Positions 1 to 13,554 of a DNA stretch of 64,000 nucleotides are shown here, piece after piece; within the stretch, counting starts at the first letter, position 1, and every line of letters starts with the position of its first letter. The DNA comes from Sisyra terminalis (taxonomy: Eukaryota > Arthropoda > Insecta > Neuroptera > Sisyridae), in contig OY292274.1 in NCBI GenBank assembly GCA_958496175.1, positions 32,465,482 through 32,529,481 of the forward strand. The letters run 5' to 3'. The position numbers were made by a program, and so were the translations under genes. The notes below the pieces were generated by a model. It ran no database searches. It was given only the letters and a program-made list of their open reading frames with translations, and was not told the origin of the DNA.

Positions 1-1614
1 ATGTGTAGTAAAAAAAATGCATGTCGAATTGAAAACGTCCTTTTTTCATCAGTTACAAAACGGATGAAAAGACAGGCGTGGAGAAAACTGTGGTTTTATT
101 CCTTCATTTGGAGGAAATTAGTACAATAGACTATAGCAAGGCAAAAGGATATTTTTTTTCGTAAAGAATACGGTAAAAGATTGGTAACCTGTCCTTTGTA
201 GCACTTGAATTTTTTAGTGGGCTTAGAATAGCTTTCGGAAAAAAAATCGACCATTTCACTATTACACAAGTGCAAAACTTCATAATCACTTCTTTCGCAT
301 TATTCGTAATTATAGTTATTCACATTATAAAACATAACAAAAAATACTAAATATCAAGCAAAAGTTGAAATAAATAATAACTAGCAACGATTTAAGAAAG
401 AGAAAAAAAATCTAAATTTTATTTTTCAAGACACCTTGAAAGTATTACATTTATTTCTATCATTTAACTCCCATATCTGTTACAGAAAAAAATGGTGCTT
501 TTCCCGTACTTAACATTTAACTTATGAAAAAAAAAAACAATTTTTCAATTTTATCGCAATAACATATTTTGTCATAATATTTACAATTGCAATCGCTGAG
601 TTTAAAATTGAGCATTTCGTTCGATTGGTTGCATGGATGAGATTATATTGGAATGGAAGTATGAAATATGAAGATTACAATTTTCTTCTCGATATATAAA
701 ACTATATTGCATATATCGCAGATTTAAATAATTTTATAAATTCCAAATAATAATAAATAAAAACTAGTTTGTAATACCAATATTCACGAAAGCGTTTTCA
801 TCATCAATTTTGTATTTCTGCTAAACAAGTACCTATACTAACCACTTTGATTTTTTGTACAATATTATATACTTTTTCATTCAAACCTTTTAAACGAACA
901 ACCTATTTTTTTAGTTTTATTGGATTTTTAATTGAGAATTTTATATTTATTTTGCAACATGTTTAATGATACTAAATCGCACAAAAACGTTGATAGATGT
1001 GTTGGAATTTTTATTGAACATAAAAGCTTAAGAGATAGTTTATATTAAAACATGACATTTTCAAACTCATGATTGAAAATCTCTAGGACTATTCTATCGA
1101 ATTGATCCTTGCAAAAAAGTTTGAAAAACAGTTTTCCAATAAAATGAAATATTAGTGTGTACTAGAAAACATATACAACCAGGCATATACATTATTGATT
1201 TCATTAAACTTTCTTATTCAAGGTTCAAATAAAAGTATAATCTTTCACTAAAACTCATTTCTTTAATAAAAAATAATTAAAAAAAAAAACAATAAAAATT
1301 GAAGAATTATAATTTCCAAAATATAAATATTGAAATACGCAATACAATAATTATAATTTAGTTAACGATTCCTTAATAAGTATTAGTAATATTGATAAAT
1401 AGAAAAATTATGGTATTAAGTGAATAAGTATAATATTGTTGTAAATTAGAATACTTTAAATGACTTTAATCTATTGAATTATTTTTATTTTTCTATCGTA
1501 ATAATCGAAAAATGAGTCAGATTAAAAAAGAATAAAAATTTAATTAATATTTTTAGTGGTAGGAATAAATAGGGGGGAACAAAAGTAATGCAAAAGGAGG
1601 CCAGAAGTAGGTAC

Positions 1615-2203
1615 TAGTGTTCGACCGAACTTTCGATTTCGGCTGTCATCAAGCCGAAACTACGACCGAAATTGAATTTGTGAGATAAAATTGTTAAAAA
1701 TGTATTGTGTTCACTTATTATTTGATTCTTCAATTATGAATACTGGATAATTATCAATTCATTAATAATTTGTTTAATATTATCATTTAAATTATATTTC
1801 AGTTCAAAAAAAGTGATAAAAGTTTAGAAAAAAAAAAATTGTTTTTAAGATATACGAGAGGGTACTTTTTTTTAGTTCCTAAACATATTAAACAAAAATA
1901 ATTTTGTTTTGTAACTTATTTTTATTATTTTATGTTATTCGTAACTAATATTAAAAATACATATTAGGTGCATTTCTTTCAAATCAACCCCTTATTTCAG
2001 CATAAATAATTTATTTGAAATAAGAAATGATAATATGTTAAGTTAAGGATTAGCTCAAATATTAGGAACTAAATGATTAATGAATACCTTTAAAATTTAA
2101 AAGTAAAGACTGACTAGTTATGGTTAACTTTGTTTCTACGAAAACATGCCCTTATATGGAAGTTTCGGTTTCGGCTGTAAAAACTAGTTTCAGTCGGACA
2201 CTA
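1615..2203 (+). mobile_element. Non-autonomous hAT element (MITE), copy 1
   Basis: Ends TAGTGTTCGACCGAA and, inverted, TAGTGTCCGACTGAAA. Both ends are followed by repeated TTTCGGTTTCGG/CCGAAAC words that form subterminal hairpins. Flanking 8-mers GTAGGTAC and ATAAGTAA agree at 5 of 8 positions, consistent with an old hAT 8-bp target duplication. A second copy lies inverted at 37192-37868. The interior is A+T rich with no transposase. Confidence 0.75.
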
Positions 2204-2384
2204 ATAAGTAAATTGATTTACTATTTTGTGTAATGTGCTTTATTGATAAATATTGAGGGTTAATTTTTTAATGTATATTAAATTGGGTTTGTTTTAAATT
2301 GATGTTTTGTTATATTAAATTTTTAATACACATTTTCAATTAAAAGAAATGAAATTTACTGAGTAAATTATTTTAAATGTTTAC

Positions 2385-2432
2385 CATCGGCTATCGAACT
2401 GTTCGCGATCAACTGTTTGCCCACCCCTACTC
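2385..2432 (-). mobile_element. hAT-like terminus (TAGGGGTGGGCAAAC type)
   Basis: Read on the minus strand, the sequence from 2431 begins TAGGGGTGGGCAAAC, a typical hAT terminal repeat, followed by GTTGATCGCGAACAG. The partner end was not found; a weak TAGGGGGGAAC at about 1570 is the only candidate, and would make copy 1 of the hAT MITE a nested insertion. Confidence 0.35.
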
Positions 2433-5400
2433 TAAAACAAATTGAGCTTCTTATAGTATTAAATGGAATCCAAAGGATCTATATCGACCACTTCGGCGAC
2501 CTTCAGTAGAACTGTTAAGTCCAAAAAGTGGTACTTCCGAAAAAAAAAGCTCTGTTGGAACTAAGTGATGAAAAATATATTAAAACCTAAATAAAATATT
2601 AAATAGGTTTTTGTAATTTTTTGTATTAGTGCCAAATTTTTTTTTGGTTATAATAAAATTAATTAACCAATTAAAGAATCGATATCAGTGAATTATAATA
2701 TTTTTTTATAATTAATTTTTATATTAACGTTTTACTTATTTCACTATAGTTTTGAAAGAGGTTCCCGTAGAAAAAAAATTTTATGGACATCTCAATTTCA
2801 AAAAATACAAACATCTACTATATTATTGCTTTAAAAATGGTGAAATATAGATAAAAAATACGGAATTATATCAGGCTCAATTATAATGCATAGAAGCTAA
2901 ACAGTTATTTGGGTTTCCGGAAAACTTATGAAATAACATTGGAAGTAACGTGGAAGTAACAATTCACTGATTTCATTCATTCTTACGAATTAGTATGTAG
3001 GTACTCCTAAGTGTAAGTTGTTGCATACTATTACTATATGTTTTAAGCTCGTAGAAATTGTGCTTTTAAGTAAGTACGGATCATGCTAAGAATTTTATTT
3101 TAAATTTTTCACGGAAAATACGAACTTCCGTAATTCACAAAATTATGCACATAAATTTTACGTCTGTATCACTATTATTTTTTATTGAGTTTTTTTTTCT
3201 TTTCAATAGAAACATGCAAACTTTTTGCACTTCCACCAATGTATGAAACATGAAAGGATCACACGCACACACTAAAAGTAGACACATAAACGTTTGATCA
3301 ATGCATAAAATTAATGATTTGAAGAACAAATAATAATTTAATTTGAAAGCCACTTGATCAAGTGGTGGAGTGAAATGCCGTGATCTTACGACTAAACCAT
3401 GTGTTTTCTTATGCGACAATCTTAGCGACATAGATAAAACGCGCGGCGTTAATCCGCCTACGACTTTCAACTTTAGAGTTACTTAAATAGATGACTAACA
3501 CATTTTGGGGCTCTAGAAACTATTTTGTTATTGTTCATAATTCTTGCCGGATAGAGTTCAAACTGTTTACCTAGGATCGTGTTTGCATTAACGTACATAC
3601 AAACGATTTTCTATTAGGCTCAACCATAAATAGTTCTAATATGAAGAGAAAACCTTACTCTTATGAAAGTGTTCATTAGTTCATTTCTATTTTACAATTG
3701 TGGCATTTAAAAAAAATAACCATTTTCAATTATGAGAGTATTAACGCGGAAGACTACAAATGTGATGCAGTAAAATATTATAATTTACACTAATATATGT
3801 CAACGTTGCTTATTATACAATACATAAATTTTATACCATATGGTACCTATTTATTTTTCTTTACAATCTCTTTCAGAAATATTCAAATGAAATGAACAAA
3901 TTTAATTTTTTTATAAATTTAGCGAAAAAATATGTCATAATTCAGAGGTGTAGGTGTAGAAATTTTAAAAAGCAAACAAAAATTAAAATTTATTTAATGT
4001 CAAATATCAATTTCTTGTGAAGCTATCTGAATTTATAATAAAATAATAAAAAATACTTATTTTTATGAATGTTAAAAATAGTACAAAAAATAAGGATTCA
4101 GGAACCAGAAATTGTGTACGTAGATTTTATTTACAATTTCATAAGCTGTTAATTTGTGAAAACTAAATTTTTTGGAGCATTTATTTTTACAAAAAACCAA
4201 ACACTCGGATCAAACGGCTAAGTGTTCCTGATAATCAAAATGTGTAATGGTTTCTGAAACATTTGTTTTATCGTATTCACACGGGATATATTGTGTGATT
4301 TCACAAAAAGAAATGTATTCTATTATTAAACTAAATGCGAGAGTATTTTTTCTTCCCTCTTTTCACTTTCCACATAAATATCAATTCATTGGAGCATTCG
4401 TTTCGTTCCTGTTGCCACGCATTTTGCTTTTGCTTCAGTATTTTATCGTCACCGACGTTGAAAAATTTGCTCTTACACTGTCCATAAAAAATTATTTTAA
4501 TACCATGAAAATTCTTTACGCTATCAAACCCGAGCTTTATGACTGTCAATTATTTTTTTAATATTAAAACTCCGAATATTACGATTGATTTTTCAAAGCA
4601 ATAAACGATCAAGCATATGCATATTTAATAAAATTACTTTTATTTCTTTAACTTAAAAGCTTTGGGACTTTATCACAGTTTGTCAATATTAATTATGAAC
4701 ACCCAATTCTACTTCTCGACGTACAATATTTACGAAATGAATAATTATTTCAAGAGGTAGTGAAGGAATGATGTGAAAATAATAAAAGGCTGACGTCTGC
4801 TAAAGTTTCTCGACAAGCTTCACAAATACTTAATTTCTTGGAAAAACTTTTCAATAGTCTTATTTTTTACGTTTTTTATTTTCCAAGTTTTATAATAATA
4901 AAGCGAGCTTTACGTCAAAGCGTCAAACAGAACCATTTACTTATTAAACATAGGACAGTGTTTAGTTTTTGCCTTTTTCTTCAATTCCTCATTAATGTAC
5001 CACATATACACTCGTTGCCTGGAAGTGTATGGTCACTGTTATTTACAAAGCCAAGCGTAATGTATTCGTTATTTTCTCACTTGATCACAAAGTAATCGTA
5101 ATTGAAATCTTGTTTAAACCATAAATAAACCTACAAAGATTTAGTAGATAAGGAATGCTACGTCTTCTCTTAATTCATGTATGCACTATGAAAAGAACTA
5201 CAAAGTTCTTAGTACAATAGACAGAAGCACGAAATTGTAACTTTTAAAACCTAATGAATCACTGTAATAAAAGCAATTTAAAAAAAGCTATGTTTTTTAA
5301 TGCTCAAAAAGTTTACAAGAAAACCTTTTTAGACTAGTTTTCTTCTAAAACAATGGTTTTAATCTTCTACATTAACAAACCGGAGACAATAAGGGAAATT

Positions 5401-8026
5401 AACATAAAAAATTCCAAAACTTTTGATATGTACATCTTCTTGACAAACAAAAGCCCAGACGATGCCCTTAACCTTTCCCTTACGGCAATTAAAATAGAAC
5501 GTATTTATTACAATTGAAAAAAATGTTTAAAATTCTGAATTATTTGATTGTTTCAACTGATCATAATTTAAGTTGAAATGTATCAATTATTATCAATTTT
5601 ATAATTATTATTAATTATATTTATAAGAAATAAGTTTATTTGAGCATTCCCTTCACAATCTCCGAAATAAATATGAGGTTTATACTCACGTATATGCACA
5701 TACACGAAATATATGAGAAATATACTCATGATATATATGAGAAAGAAATACACTAAGAAGTGAAGTGTGCCTTGTAACTGTTGCGTATGGTGAATGCAAA
5801 AATAAAGGATGCAAAACTAAAGCATGCGCAAAAATACCCCATACTAACAGATGTTTAACTGAATTGGTAAATTTACGATGGATTTTTTGATAAATCACTT
5901 AATTGTGCAGGATGTATCCTGTTTTTTGGTACTACTATGATTTTATTCTATGTGTAAATGTTTTAAGTAGCAATATCTAAAATATTAACTTATTGTCTCT
6001 TATATTTATAGGGATATTTAAATTATTAAGGGTAGTATGTACTAAATACATACCCATAGACAAAAGGGGATAATGCAACCACATAATATCAGTTTCTCTA
6101 ACTATGCCGACAAACATATATTTATATATTTTCCTATTATTAAAATTGATTTAAGCACGAGGAGAAAACTTAAGTTAAAATTATAATATTTTTGAAATAT
6201 CGATGAACCATAATTGCACTGTAGTAGGAATTACTCTGATCAACTATAATAATTTTAAAATACTAAATTTGCAATCAGTATTTTTTAATGTACTATAGAA
6301 ATTACTAAAATGCGACTAATGATCCACTAATACTACAAATCATAGTATTTTTTTGCTTAGGATCTTCTCTTCGGGAGTATAAATTTTAGGGATGTACAAG
6401 TTTTAACTTAGCGTCGCTTAAATTTTCTGGATAGTTTTGACGGTAGTACGTATATATTTACTAGCAACTGAGCTAGTTTTAAAGGTAGATCACTACAGGT
6501 TCCGTCTCTAATAAGTATGCTTGATTTTAATTAGACTATTTGCGCTATTTTGTGCGTTAAATTGTCTACAATTATTGCTATATTCAATTAAGTATTAAGT
6601 CATTTACTAACAAGATCTAGCATCAAATTTAACGAAAAATACTACCGCGCGTGAAACGATCCTCTAATTTAGTATATTGGGTTGCCTAAGCATATACCTA
6701 ACCTAGGTATTGATCAATGCTCCGTGATTTTGATAAGATCATACTGTAAAGAATCTTTAGGAACTGTAAAGAAGCTAGATTAAAAAAGATTGAAAAAATG
6801 AATTAAGAAATTGGTAGATATATCTTGTTATTATACGTTCCAACTTTCGAAAATGCATCGTTGTATTATTTACCAACCCTTGCGGATCTCCGGAATTTTT
6901 GTATTTATAAAAGAGTATAAATATAGCTGTAATTGAACAAAGAATTCAATTTGAATCATAACAAGACAATTTTAGTATTAAAACTACCAAGCTTAATTGT
7001 AAAATACCAGAAGTTCGAAAACAATTTGTTGGTGCTCAAAGTAGCGAAAATATATACGTCATGTTATTCTATGTTATGTTATTCATGTTATGTTCAAATA
7101 TATATTTAACAAATAGTCAATTCGTATAAATGTGAATAAGTTTTAATAATACGTAATACAGTCACAAATCAATATAATCATTAGCGAAGAAGTAATGTAG
7201 AACTTACAAATCTTAGTAATAATAGTATAAATGAACAGACATAAATTTTAATGTGTAAATAAAGAGGTGTGTAAATAAGTTTGCAGAAAAATAGCTAACG
7301 GCTTATTGTTTCACAAACTTAAAATTAATCTACGAATAAAAACTAAACAATACAATAGTTTCGAGATTATTTTGCTACTTCTATACCAATCGCATCCGAA
7401 TGACCGAAAGCCATTGGCACTAAGGTTTTTTATTTATTTAACTATAAATTACATTTTTTTAAATTTTTAAAATGCCTTCACCAAAAATATAAACATGGGC
7501 GAAATTACTTACCTATTGATTTATAAGAAATTATTTATTTTTTGAACAAATAATTTACAGTCAATATTTTTTTTGTTAATTCATATCAATTTTTAGTTTA
7601 ATTAAGTTTGTATCATATCTTTCACTTTATTCTGAACTTCTTTTTTTTTTGCTTTTCGAACTTAATTAGTTCTAATATAAGAACCAAATAAATTTTTATT
7701 AATAAAATTATTTATTCAGGATTTTACACGTTTTGCGTAATTAAATGTTGATTACTTGTAGTTTCGATGTCAAAGTATTTAAGTTGACACAATCTTAAAC
7801 TATTTAAGAAAACTCAACAATATACCAATGCTTAACAATGTAGCCGTAATATCTACAGCGACAGATCAATAACATTAGCCAGGAGGCAATGCAGAAATTA
7901 CGAAGTCCCTGTAATGTATGCAGGGCAAAATACACAATAGAAACTTAATTAGCATTTCATAGGAAATAACATTGTAGCTGCTGCACGATTGAGAAAACAA
8001 CGAAAATAACTAAACAATTGACTCAC
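2433..8026. other. Liprin-beta intron (downstream of exon 2), no gene seen
   Basis: A+T rich DNA without recognisable coding exons on either strand apart from the unclear patch at 3350-3475. The open frames at 4247-4561, 4838-5095 and 5686-5898 are hydrophobic by-products of T-rich sequence. Because the gene continues left of the window, all of 1-8026 is presumably intronic. Confidence 0.6.
3350..3475. other. GC-richer segment of unknown nature
   Basis: Contains AAACGCGCGGCGTTAATCCG and GATCAAGTGGTGGAGTGAAA. It may be a decayed SINE, since the two ends faintly recall A- and B-boxes, but no copy exists elsewhere in the window. The 111-codon open frame on the minus strand has no recognisable protein. 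Confidence 0.25.
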
Positions 8027-8214
8027 CTCTGAAACGCCAAGTTGTTGCAATAAATTCGTACGAAGTTCATTATCGAGAGCTGATTTCGGTGAGGATTTTA
8101 ATAAATTGAGCAAATGCACAGCTGCTTCGTGAGCGTTGTCCTTAAGTCCTCGGTTAAAGAAGGTCGGAGATGTTGTTCCTACACATATTTTATTGGGCGA
8201 TGAGCTTGTGGCAC
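8027..8214 (-). CDS. Liprin-beta, coding exon 2
   Basis: Bounded by a TTATAG acceptor and a consensus donor (GAG|GTGAGT). The 188 nt begin in phase 1 and end in phase 0, adding 62 complete codons with no stop. The peptide has a Ser/Thr/Pro-rich start (ATSSSPNK, then FFNRGLKDN) and a helical, Leu-rich part (AAVHLLNLLK, then LRTNLLQQLGVSE). This corresponds in position to the segment before the coiled coil in vertebrate liprin-beta (HLVEDLRGLL region). It joins in phase to the exon at 47.4 kb and also to the candidate exons at 38.9 and 25.8 kb. The next exon is outside the window. Confidence 0.85.
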
Positions 8215-8589
8215 CTATAACCAGATTTCCAAATAAAAATATTTCCCATTAATTCATTTGATTGAAATGTATGAAATAAAATAAGCAGAGCAATAAAAAA
8301 AAGTAATTTGCTTCAAATCTATCTCTGTGAGTGACATATTGATTTTCTCTCATTTTTTGTAGAGAATAATAAAAATATGATATGAGATGATATTAATTCT
8401 GAGTTGAACCAAATTCTTTTTATCACTTGAAAATGACATTTTTTTTTTTTGTAATTTTGAAAGCTCTTTTGACAGCTTTATCATGATGATTTAGTATTGT
8501 AAAACTTAATCAAACTTAAACTCTACAATTAGTTTGAATGTTTAAAGACAGCTATGCAATATAGGCAGAGTTTTTTTTTCACTATTTGT

Positions 8590-8899
8590 TCAGAGGATAG
8601 TTGTTGGAACGGGCAAATGAGTTAATACTTTTTGTTTAACAACGTTTCGCAATGATTTATTGCTTTTTCAAGTTTAACAAGTTTTTTGACTTTTTTAAAA
8701 AAAATATTTAATTTTCATATTTTTTAGTTTAATTTTAAAAGTTTTTAATTTTAAATGTACTACAAGTTATAAGTAAACCACTACAAACAATAAGAATATG
8801 ACAAGACAATTATTATATATAACGAAGTTAATATTGTACGTTTTGAGCGCTGGAAGAAGCGTTAACACATTTGCCCCCCAACAACTATCCTCTGAACAT
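8590..8899. mobile_element. Foldback element with GAAACG hairpin (Penelope-like?), copy 1
   Basis: Bounded by inverted repeats of about 36 bp, starting TTCAGAGGATAGTTGTTGG at the left and its complement at the right. It contains a GCAAT/ATTGC hairpin followed by GAAACGTTG on the minus strand (8643-8672). About 150 bp of the interior (TACTACAAGTTA to AACGAAGTTAATATT) recurs at 55519-55720. No protein is encoded; the open frame at 8767-8955 is incidental. Confidence 0.6.
8643..8672 (-). other. Hairpin-GAAACG module (copy e)
   Basis: Stem GCAAT/ATTGC, loop AAATC, followed at once by GAAACGTTG. Confidence 0.5.
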
Positions 8900-8954
8900 A
8901 TAGTAAATTTATCATCAAGGAGCTGATACATATTTAAAATAGGTAGAGCTATCA

Positions 8955-9700
8955 ATGATACTTTGAGAAAGTATCTAGATACTAGATAAATTACTTTTTC
9001 AAAAAGTATCCCAAATTACTTTGGGTACCTAGTAAGTTTAAAAAAAACAACTTAAATACTAAACTTAAGTTACTTTTTAAGTAAAAATATACTTTTTAAG
9101 TTACTTTTTATACTATGAATGTGCTAAGTTCGTTACGTATAAGGTAAAGTTAATAAGTAATCAGCTAATGTATTTCTTATCTTTATTAACTTAGGAAAAA
9201 GGAAAGTATGTAAGTCTAATCCCCTGTAAATACATCACACTTTAAAATGACAAAAAATTAATATAAGAGGTAGAAATTGAATATTATAGAACAAAACAAA
9301 ATAAAACTCTATATCTTATCTCGCGATATTTAATATACCTTTTAAGTTACAAGATACAGTTCTTATTAAAAAGTATCTAAGATACTAGTTACTTTTTGTC
9401 AAAAAATAAAGTAGCTAAAATACAGTATCTTCGATACTTTAAATCAGTGTTTCTTAAACGAAGGTTCCCGCACCCCTGGAGGTGCGAAAGGAATCCCCAA
9501 AATATAAATTATGAAGTTTTTGATAATGATTTTCGCAAAAAATGTATTTTTTTAAATTAAAAAAAGCACACAATTTTCAATGGGATGCGGAGACCTATTT
9601 TCAGATTCAAAAGGGTATGGCTCACTTAAAACGTTAAGAAACATTCTTTAAAGTAACTAAGTTACTTCAAAATAACTATGATAACTTAAAACATTTTATA
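8955..9700. repeat. AGTATCT / AGTAACT palindromic repeat region
   Basis: Repeated words AAGTATCTAGATACT, AAGTTACTTTTTAAG and GATACTAGTTACTTT occur in both orientations on either side of the small hAT MITE at 9445-9645. Such words are typical of subterminal regions of some hAT-like MITEs. No clean terminal repeat could be fixed. Confidence 0.45.
9445..9645. mobile_element. Small hAT MITE
   Basis: Starts CAGTGTTTCTTAAACG and ends with the inverted counterpart CGTTAAGAAACATT. Flanking 8-mers CTTTAAAT (9437-9444) and CTTTAAAG (9646-9653) agree at 7 of 8, a good hAT target duplication. It carries the internal GCACCCCTGGAGGTGC hairpin common near hAT ends. It is inserted in a region rich in AAGTATCT/AAGTAACT repeats. 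Confidence 0.7.
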
Positions 9701-11155
9701 ACCAGAGTTTTATTTTAAACAAGAAAATTTTTAAATTTAAGTATATTTCAGAAAAAAAGCAAAGGTTCTACCCGTATTACTATGCATGTTTACAAATTTC
9801 CTTAAGGGGAATTTTTGACACCAGCAATTTTTACAGAATTCGATTAACAATCATCAAACGCATAATTGATTTAGCAGTGAAACCTAAAAAAAGTCCTATT
9901 TTTGTTTTACAACTATAATATGTAATGCCAAAAATTAAAATAACGTTATTACTATTTTCATAATTTAATTTTATAAACAACTAAAATAAGAGTTTTTGGA
10001 TTTCTGGAAGAAGGAGACAAGAATTGCTCTCCCTTTTTGCCCTGAAGGTGTTGATGGTTTTGAATTTTTATCTTTTTTGTATGAAGACAATGTTGATTGA
10101 AATTTTGAATTATTAGGGGAATCAAAAAGTAATGTCGTCGTTTTTAACATAAACTTAATTTTTAATGCCAAATTAGTAAAAATCAAAATATCTGAAAACC
10201 ACATTTTTAACAACAATAAAGTTTTTAATATTTTTACCATTCAGTGATATTATAATCTCACATTATCAACTTAGCTATTTATACCATCAATCCTGACACT
10301 TTGCGTTCTGTAATGTAAATAATTTTCAATTAAACTGTAAGTTTTTTTCATGGATTTTCAAACAGTAGAACTTTTGTAAATTTATTTTATGGATCTTGGT
10401 CATAACGATAGAGAATTCGAAAAAGTCATTTGCTATATTTAAAAATTTAAAGTCAATATTACTAGGAAAAATTTTAAAAAACAGAAAAAAATCCTATTCA
10501 AATACTAAAAATAAATTATAAAACATATAAAGTACACTGTCGTAATCTAAAAATTGTTTTCCAGTAATACTAAATTCAAATTGTTTTTTCAGACATTTTT
10601 AAATTTACGGAAGTTTTTACAATCTCTTCCATTATTCGAAAAATTTGCAATTTTACTGACAACAGCATTTTCAACAAGTTTTAAAAACATTCAGTCGATT
10701 TTAATCTTTTTTGAGAATCTGTCAACTTATGCGATTATGAAAATTATCTAGCATATATTTGAATGAAAATTGCAGTTAGTATGGTATATGACATAAAGGG
10801 GGAATATTTAAATCACTTCTTTGTATACAAAAATACACATTTACTATTCCATTTTTCCTATATAGGCAAACATATCAAATAAAAACTGTTTACTGTTCAT
10901 ATTTTTAAACATTTACATAATTTATGAATTTAAATTTAAGCAAATGGTATCCCGACCAAATATAATAAGAATATTTAAAATAAAAATCTAAATTTTGCCT
11001 AAGAAAAAAATTAAAATAACATTTGTTCATTTTTATGCTATTAGAAGAATTGGAATATGTTTCTAACCTGAGTAATCAATATTATTTTTCATATTTATTC
11101 CATTTCAACCCATATGACTAGCATTAAGGGGGCACTCAGAAAATAAGAGGGTATT

Positions 11156-11410
11156 CATTATGGTAAAATTTCAGATCCTTGATGATAACAGATGAATACA
11201 AATTCTCAGAGGACTAGGATCAAAAATAAGCAGTTAAAACTTTATTTTTACTCGCGGCGTTTCGGCCCTTTTATTGGGCCTTGCTCAGGCGTTCATAAAC
11301 AATCGCTTTAACTTTGTTAATAATAGTCCTTGTCATGATTCATTTTCATAGATACGGTACAGTTGATAAAATCAATAATAAAACTTCCAAGATACATAAA
11401 ATTTCAATAA
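11156..11410 (-). repeat. Left arm of long inverted repeat pair (Penelope-like?)
   Basis: About 250 bp, the inverted partner of 13555-13797. Shared blocks include TTTCAGATCCTTGA, ACTAGGATCAAA, AGGCGTTCATAAACA and TCCTTGTCATGA. On the minus strand it carries the GGCCC/GGGCC hairpin followed by GAAACGCCGCG (11255-11289). Confidence 0.7.
11255..11289 (-). other. Hairpin-GAAACG module (copy a)
   Basis: CCTGAGCAA, stem GGCCC/GGGCC with loop AATAAAA, then GAAACGCCGCG. Confidence 0.5.
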
Positions 11411-12324
11411 AAAAAAACTTTTGAACAATTGATATGGGCACGGAGTATAGATACAAGGAGTCCGAACGTAATTTAATAAAAAATGCACAACTTGAGGTTC
11501 AGTACCGATAAAGCACACTATACTTCAAAAAGTACACATTGAGAGTTGTTATTAGAAACTGTAAATTCCAATCTTCTGAACGATGGAAAAATTGTCAAGA
11601 TTTAACGCTGCTACAAGAGTGTTATACACTCTGGAGTGTCTTAGCTATCTTACAAAGATACATAGTTTCGGTTTAAGTTGGTACTAAAAACACACTAATG
11701 ATGGCTCCACATATTGACATAATTCCCATTATGCATTGGAAAAATAAAATACCTTTAAAACCTTAGTGACCTTAGGTACATTCTCAATACTTGCGCTGTT
11801 AGTGACAGAAAAAAGAAGTATGATCTGAGTCTGTTATTGTGTACTTAAATATTGGGAAAAAGCCTATACCGTTCGGAATTATTGTATCTACACTCCGTGA
11901 ATATGTGTTTCAATAAATAAATTTCTCATTCCTTAATTATCTCTAACATATTTTTTTACATTCCTTGAAAACTCCCCTAAAGATATTTACAACGTAAATA
12001 ATATCGACAAAACATTACTAAAGGCACTGAAATCAGTCCCTTTGTAATGTGAAAACTAGGGATTTTGCACTTAACATTCAAGTGAACTTAATTGAAATTT
12101 GAAATTGTTATCAAGTTGTTAATAAAATATCGACTTTTAATTGATTTAAATCTAATTTCAGCAAACATTGTAGTAAAGCGATTTTTTAAATTTCGTGAAG
12201 TATGTACATTCGATTAACGATTTTCTTTCTTTAATATGTGTTATTGTATGTCCTCAACAAATAATATTATCACCCTCTTAAAATGTTTATTTTTTTTACA
12301 AATATAAAAATTATATCTAGCCTA

Positions 12325-12480
12325 CTGGTGGTCGAGTGGTCAATGTAGCCACTCTTAAACTGGTAGGTGTTCGAATTACTTATTAGCAAATTTTCGATAC
12401 TTCTCGATTTACGGATTTTTATTGACACTAGAGTCGCTAAAAATCTTAGTAGTTACAAACCGACAGCAAATAACAACTTA
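12325..12480 (+). mobile_element. tRNA-derived SINE, copy 1
   Basis: The head resembles a tRNA with RNA polymerase III promoter boxes: A-box TGGTCGAGTGG (12329-12339) and B-box-like GTGTTCGAATTAC (12367-12379). A family-specific body follows (CTCGATTTACGGATTTTT, then CTAGAGTCGCTAA, then AATCTTAGTAGTTAC). The body recurs in four more copies in this window. Confidence 0.65.
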
Positions 12481-12559
12481 AAAAATAAATTATATGTGTT
12501 TTGATACGCTTGACGATTTTCCTCCGAAATTATTAGATTTGTACCAAAAAGTCAATAGA

Positions 12560-12995
12560 TCAAGAGTCAAGTAGATAACATTGATGTGGTGCACCGTGAT
12601 TTCATTTCGAAAGGTATAAAGGTCAACAAGGAATGTAACCTTAAAGTTACATGCCGTTTACGAGAAGCATTACAAATCAAACGCCTGGATTTGTAAGGAA
12701 GGAATATAGAACTTTTGTATTATTGAAATATATTTGTCCATACATCGTTGTTTGTTTATTTTTTGGTCAAGAACATACCGTTATCATACCTTACCAATCG
12801 TATTGGCTGAACTTTATCCCCGGGAGTTTTTTCTGCCTTAAAACAAAAAAGATACAAAAAAAACCGCATCCCTGGAAAAGCTCAAAACCCTCCCAAAAAG
12901 CTCAAATTAAAAGTGCTTCGAGGGTTTGAAAAAGCGCTGACCAAATTGTGTTATATCTGAGGGGGTTATTTTGAAGAGGACAAAGTAAATATCGA
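12560..12995 (+). pseudogene. Mariner transposase fossil, C-terminal half
   Basis: Three frames together resemble the C-terminal half of a mariner transposase: VVHRDFISKGIKVNKE with RLREALQIKRLDL (from about 12570), a decayed HTVIIPYQSYW stretch (about 12770), and GLKKR then YFEEDKVNIEE (12920-12998). In intact family members these surround the catalytic HDNA and PDLAP blocks, both destroyed here. Stops and frameshifts occur throughout. The 92-codon open frame at 12651-12929 is part of this wreck, not a gene. No terminal repeats were found. It lies between the inverted arms at 11.2 and 13.7 kb. Confidence 0.65.
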
Positions 12996-13504
12996 GGAAT
13001 AAGTAAATACTTTTGAACAAAAACACAAAGTTGCCTTATTTTTGAATCATACATCATATAAAATACATGTAAAGTTATAGAATAATTTATGCTAATAATC
13101 ATCAATATATAAAACAATTAATTAAATATATTGAATAAATATTGCAATATAAAATAAATCAATATTAGTTGTTGTTAATTGGATATTGAGTATCCTTTTA
13201 TATACATGTTTTATTAAATAAAATAGATTTAGGTCAATTTTAAATTTGCTTTTTAGTAACAACTCTATCAATCTTCTATCAATCAAATTTTTTTGTACAC
13301 TTTTCTTACCATTTATGCCGCACGCCTCAGAATTCAAGCATTGTGGTTGTAATCTAAAATTGGCAACAGTGTAATTGGTGTCAAAGTGCACATTGGGTTT
13401 TGAAAAAAAAAACACATTAGAGTTTAAACCTTCAGCTTAAAGCAGCTCTTGAATATCCTGCTGACCATGAGCCATTGCGTGAGTATATATACACACGAAA
13501 AGTA

Positions 13505-13534
13505 TTAATAAACCTGGTTCATCAGGTTTATTAA
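13505..13534. repeat. Perfect 12-bp hairpin with 6-nt loop
   Basis: TTAATAAACCTG, loop GTTCAT, CAGGTTTATTAA. It lies just outside the inner edge of the right inverted arm at 13555. Confidence 0.55.
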
Positions 13535-13554
13535 CAGTAACATTTATGACTAAT

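Noticed and set aside
3135..3470. 111-codon minus-strand open frame
   Set aside because: Only its GC-richer start looks unusual, and that looks like a decayed repeat; the rest is Leu/Phe/Lys by-product.
4247..4561. 104-codon hydrophobic open frame
   Set aside because: Composition is that of T-rich non-coding DNA; no conserved features.
12651..12929. 92-codon open frame as a gene
   Set aside because: It crosses frames of a decayed mariner transposase and is a chance open stretch.
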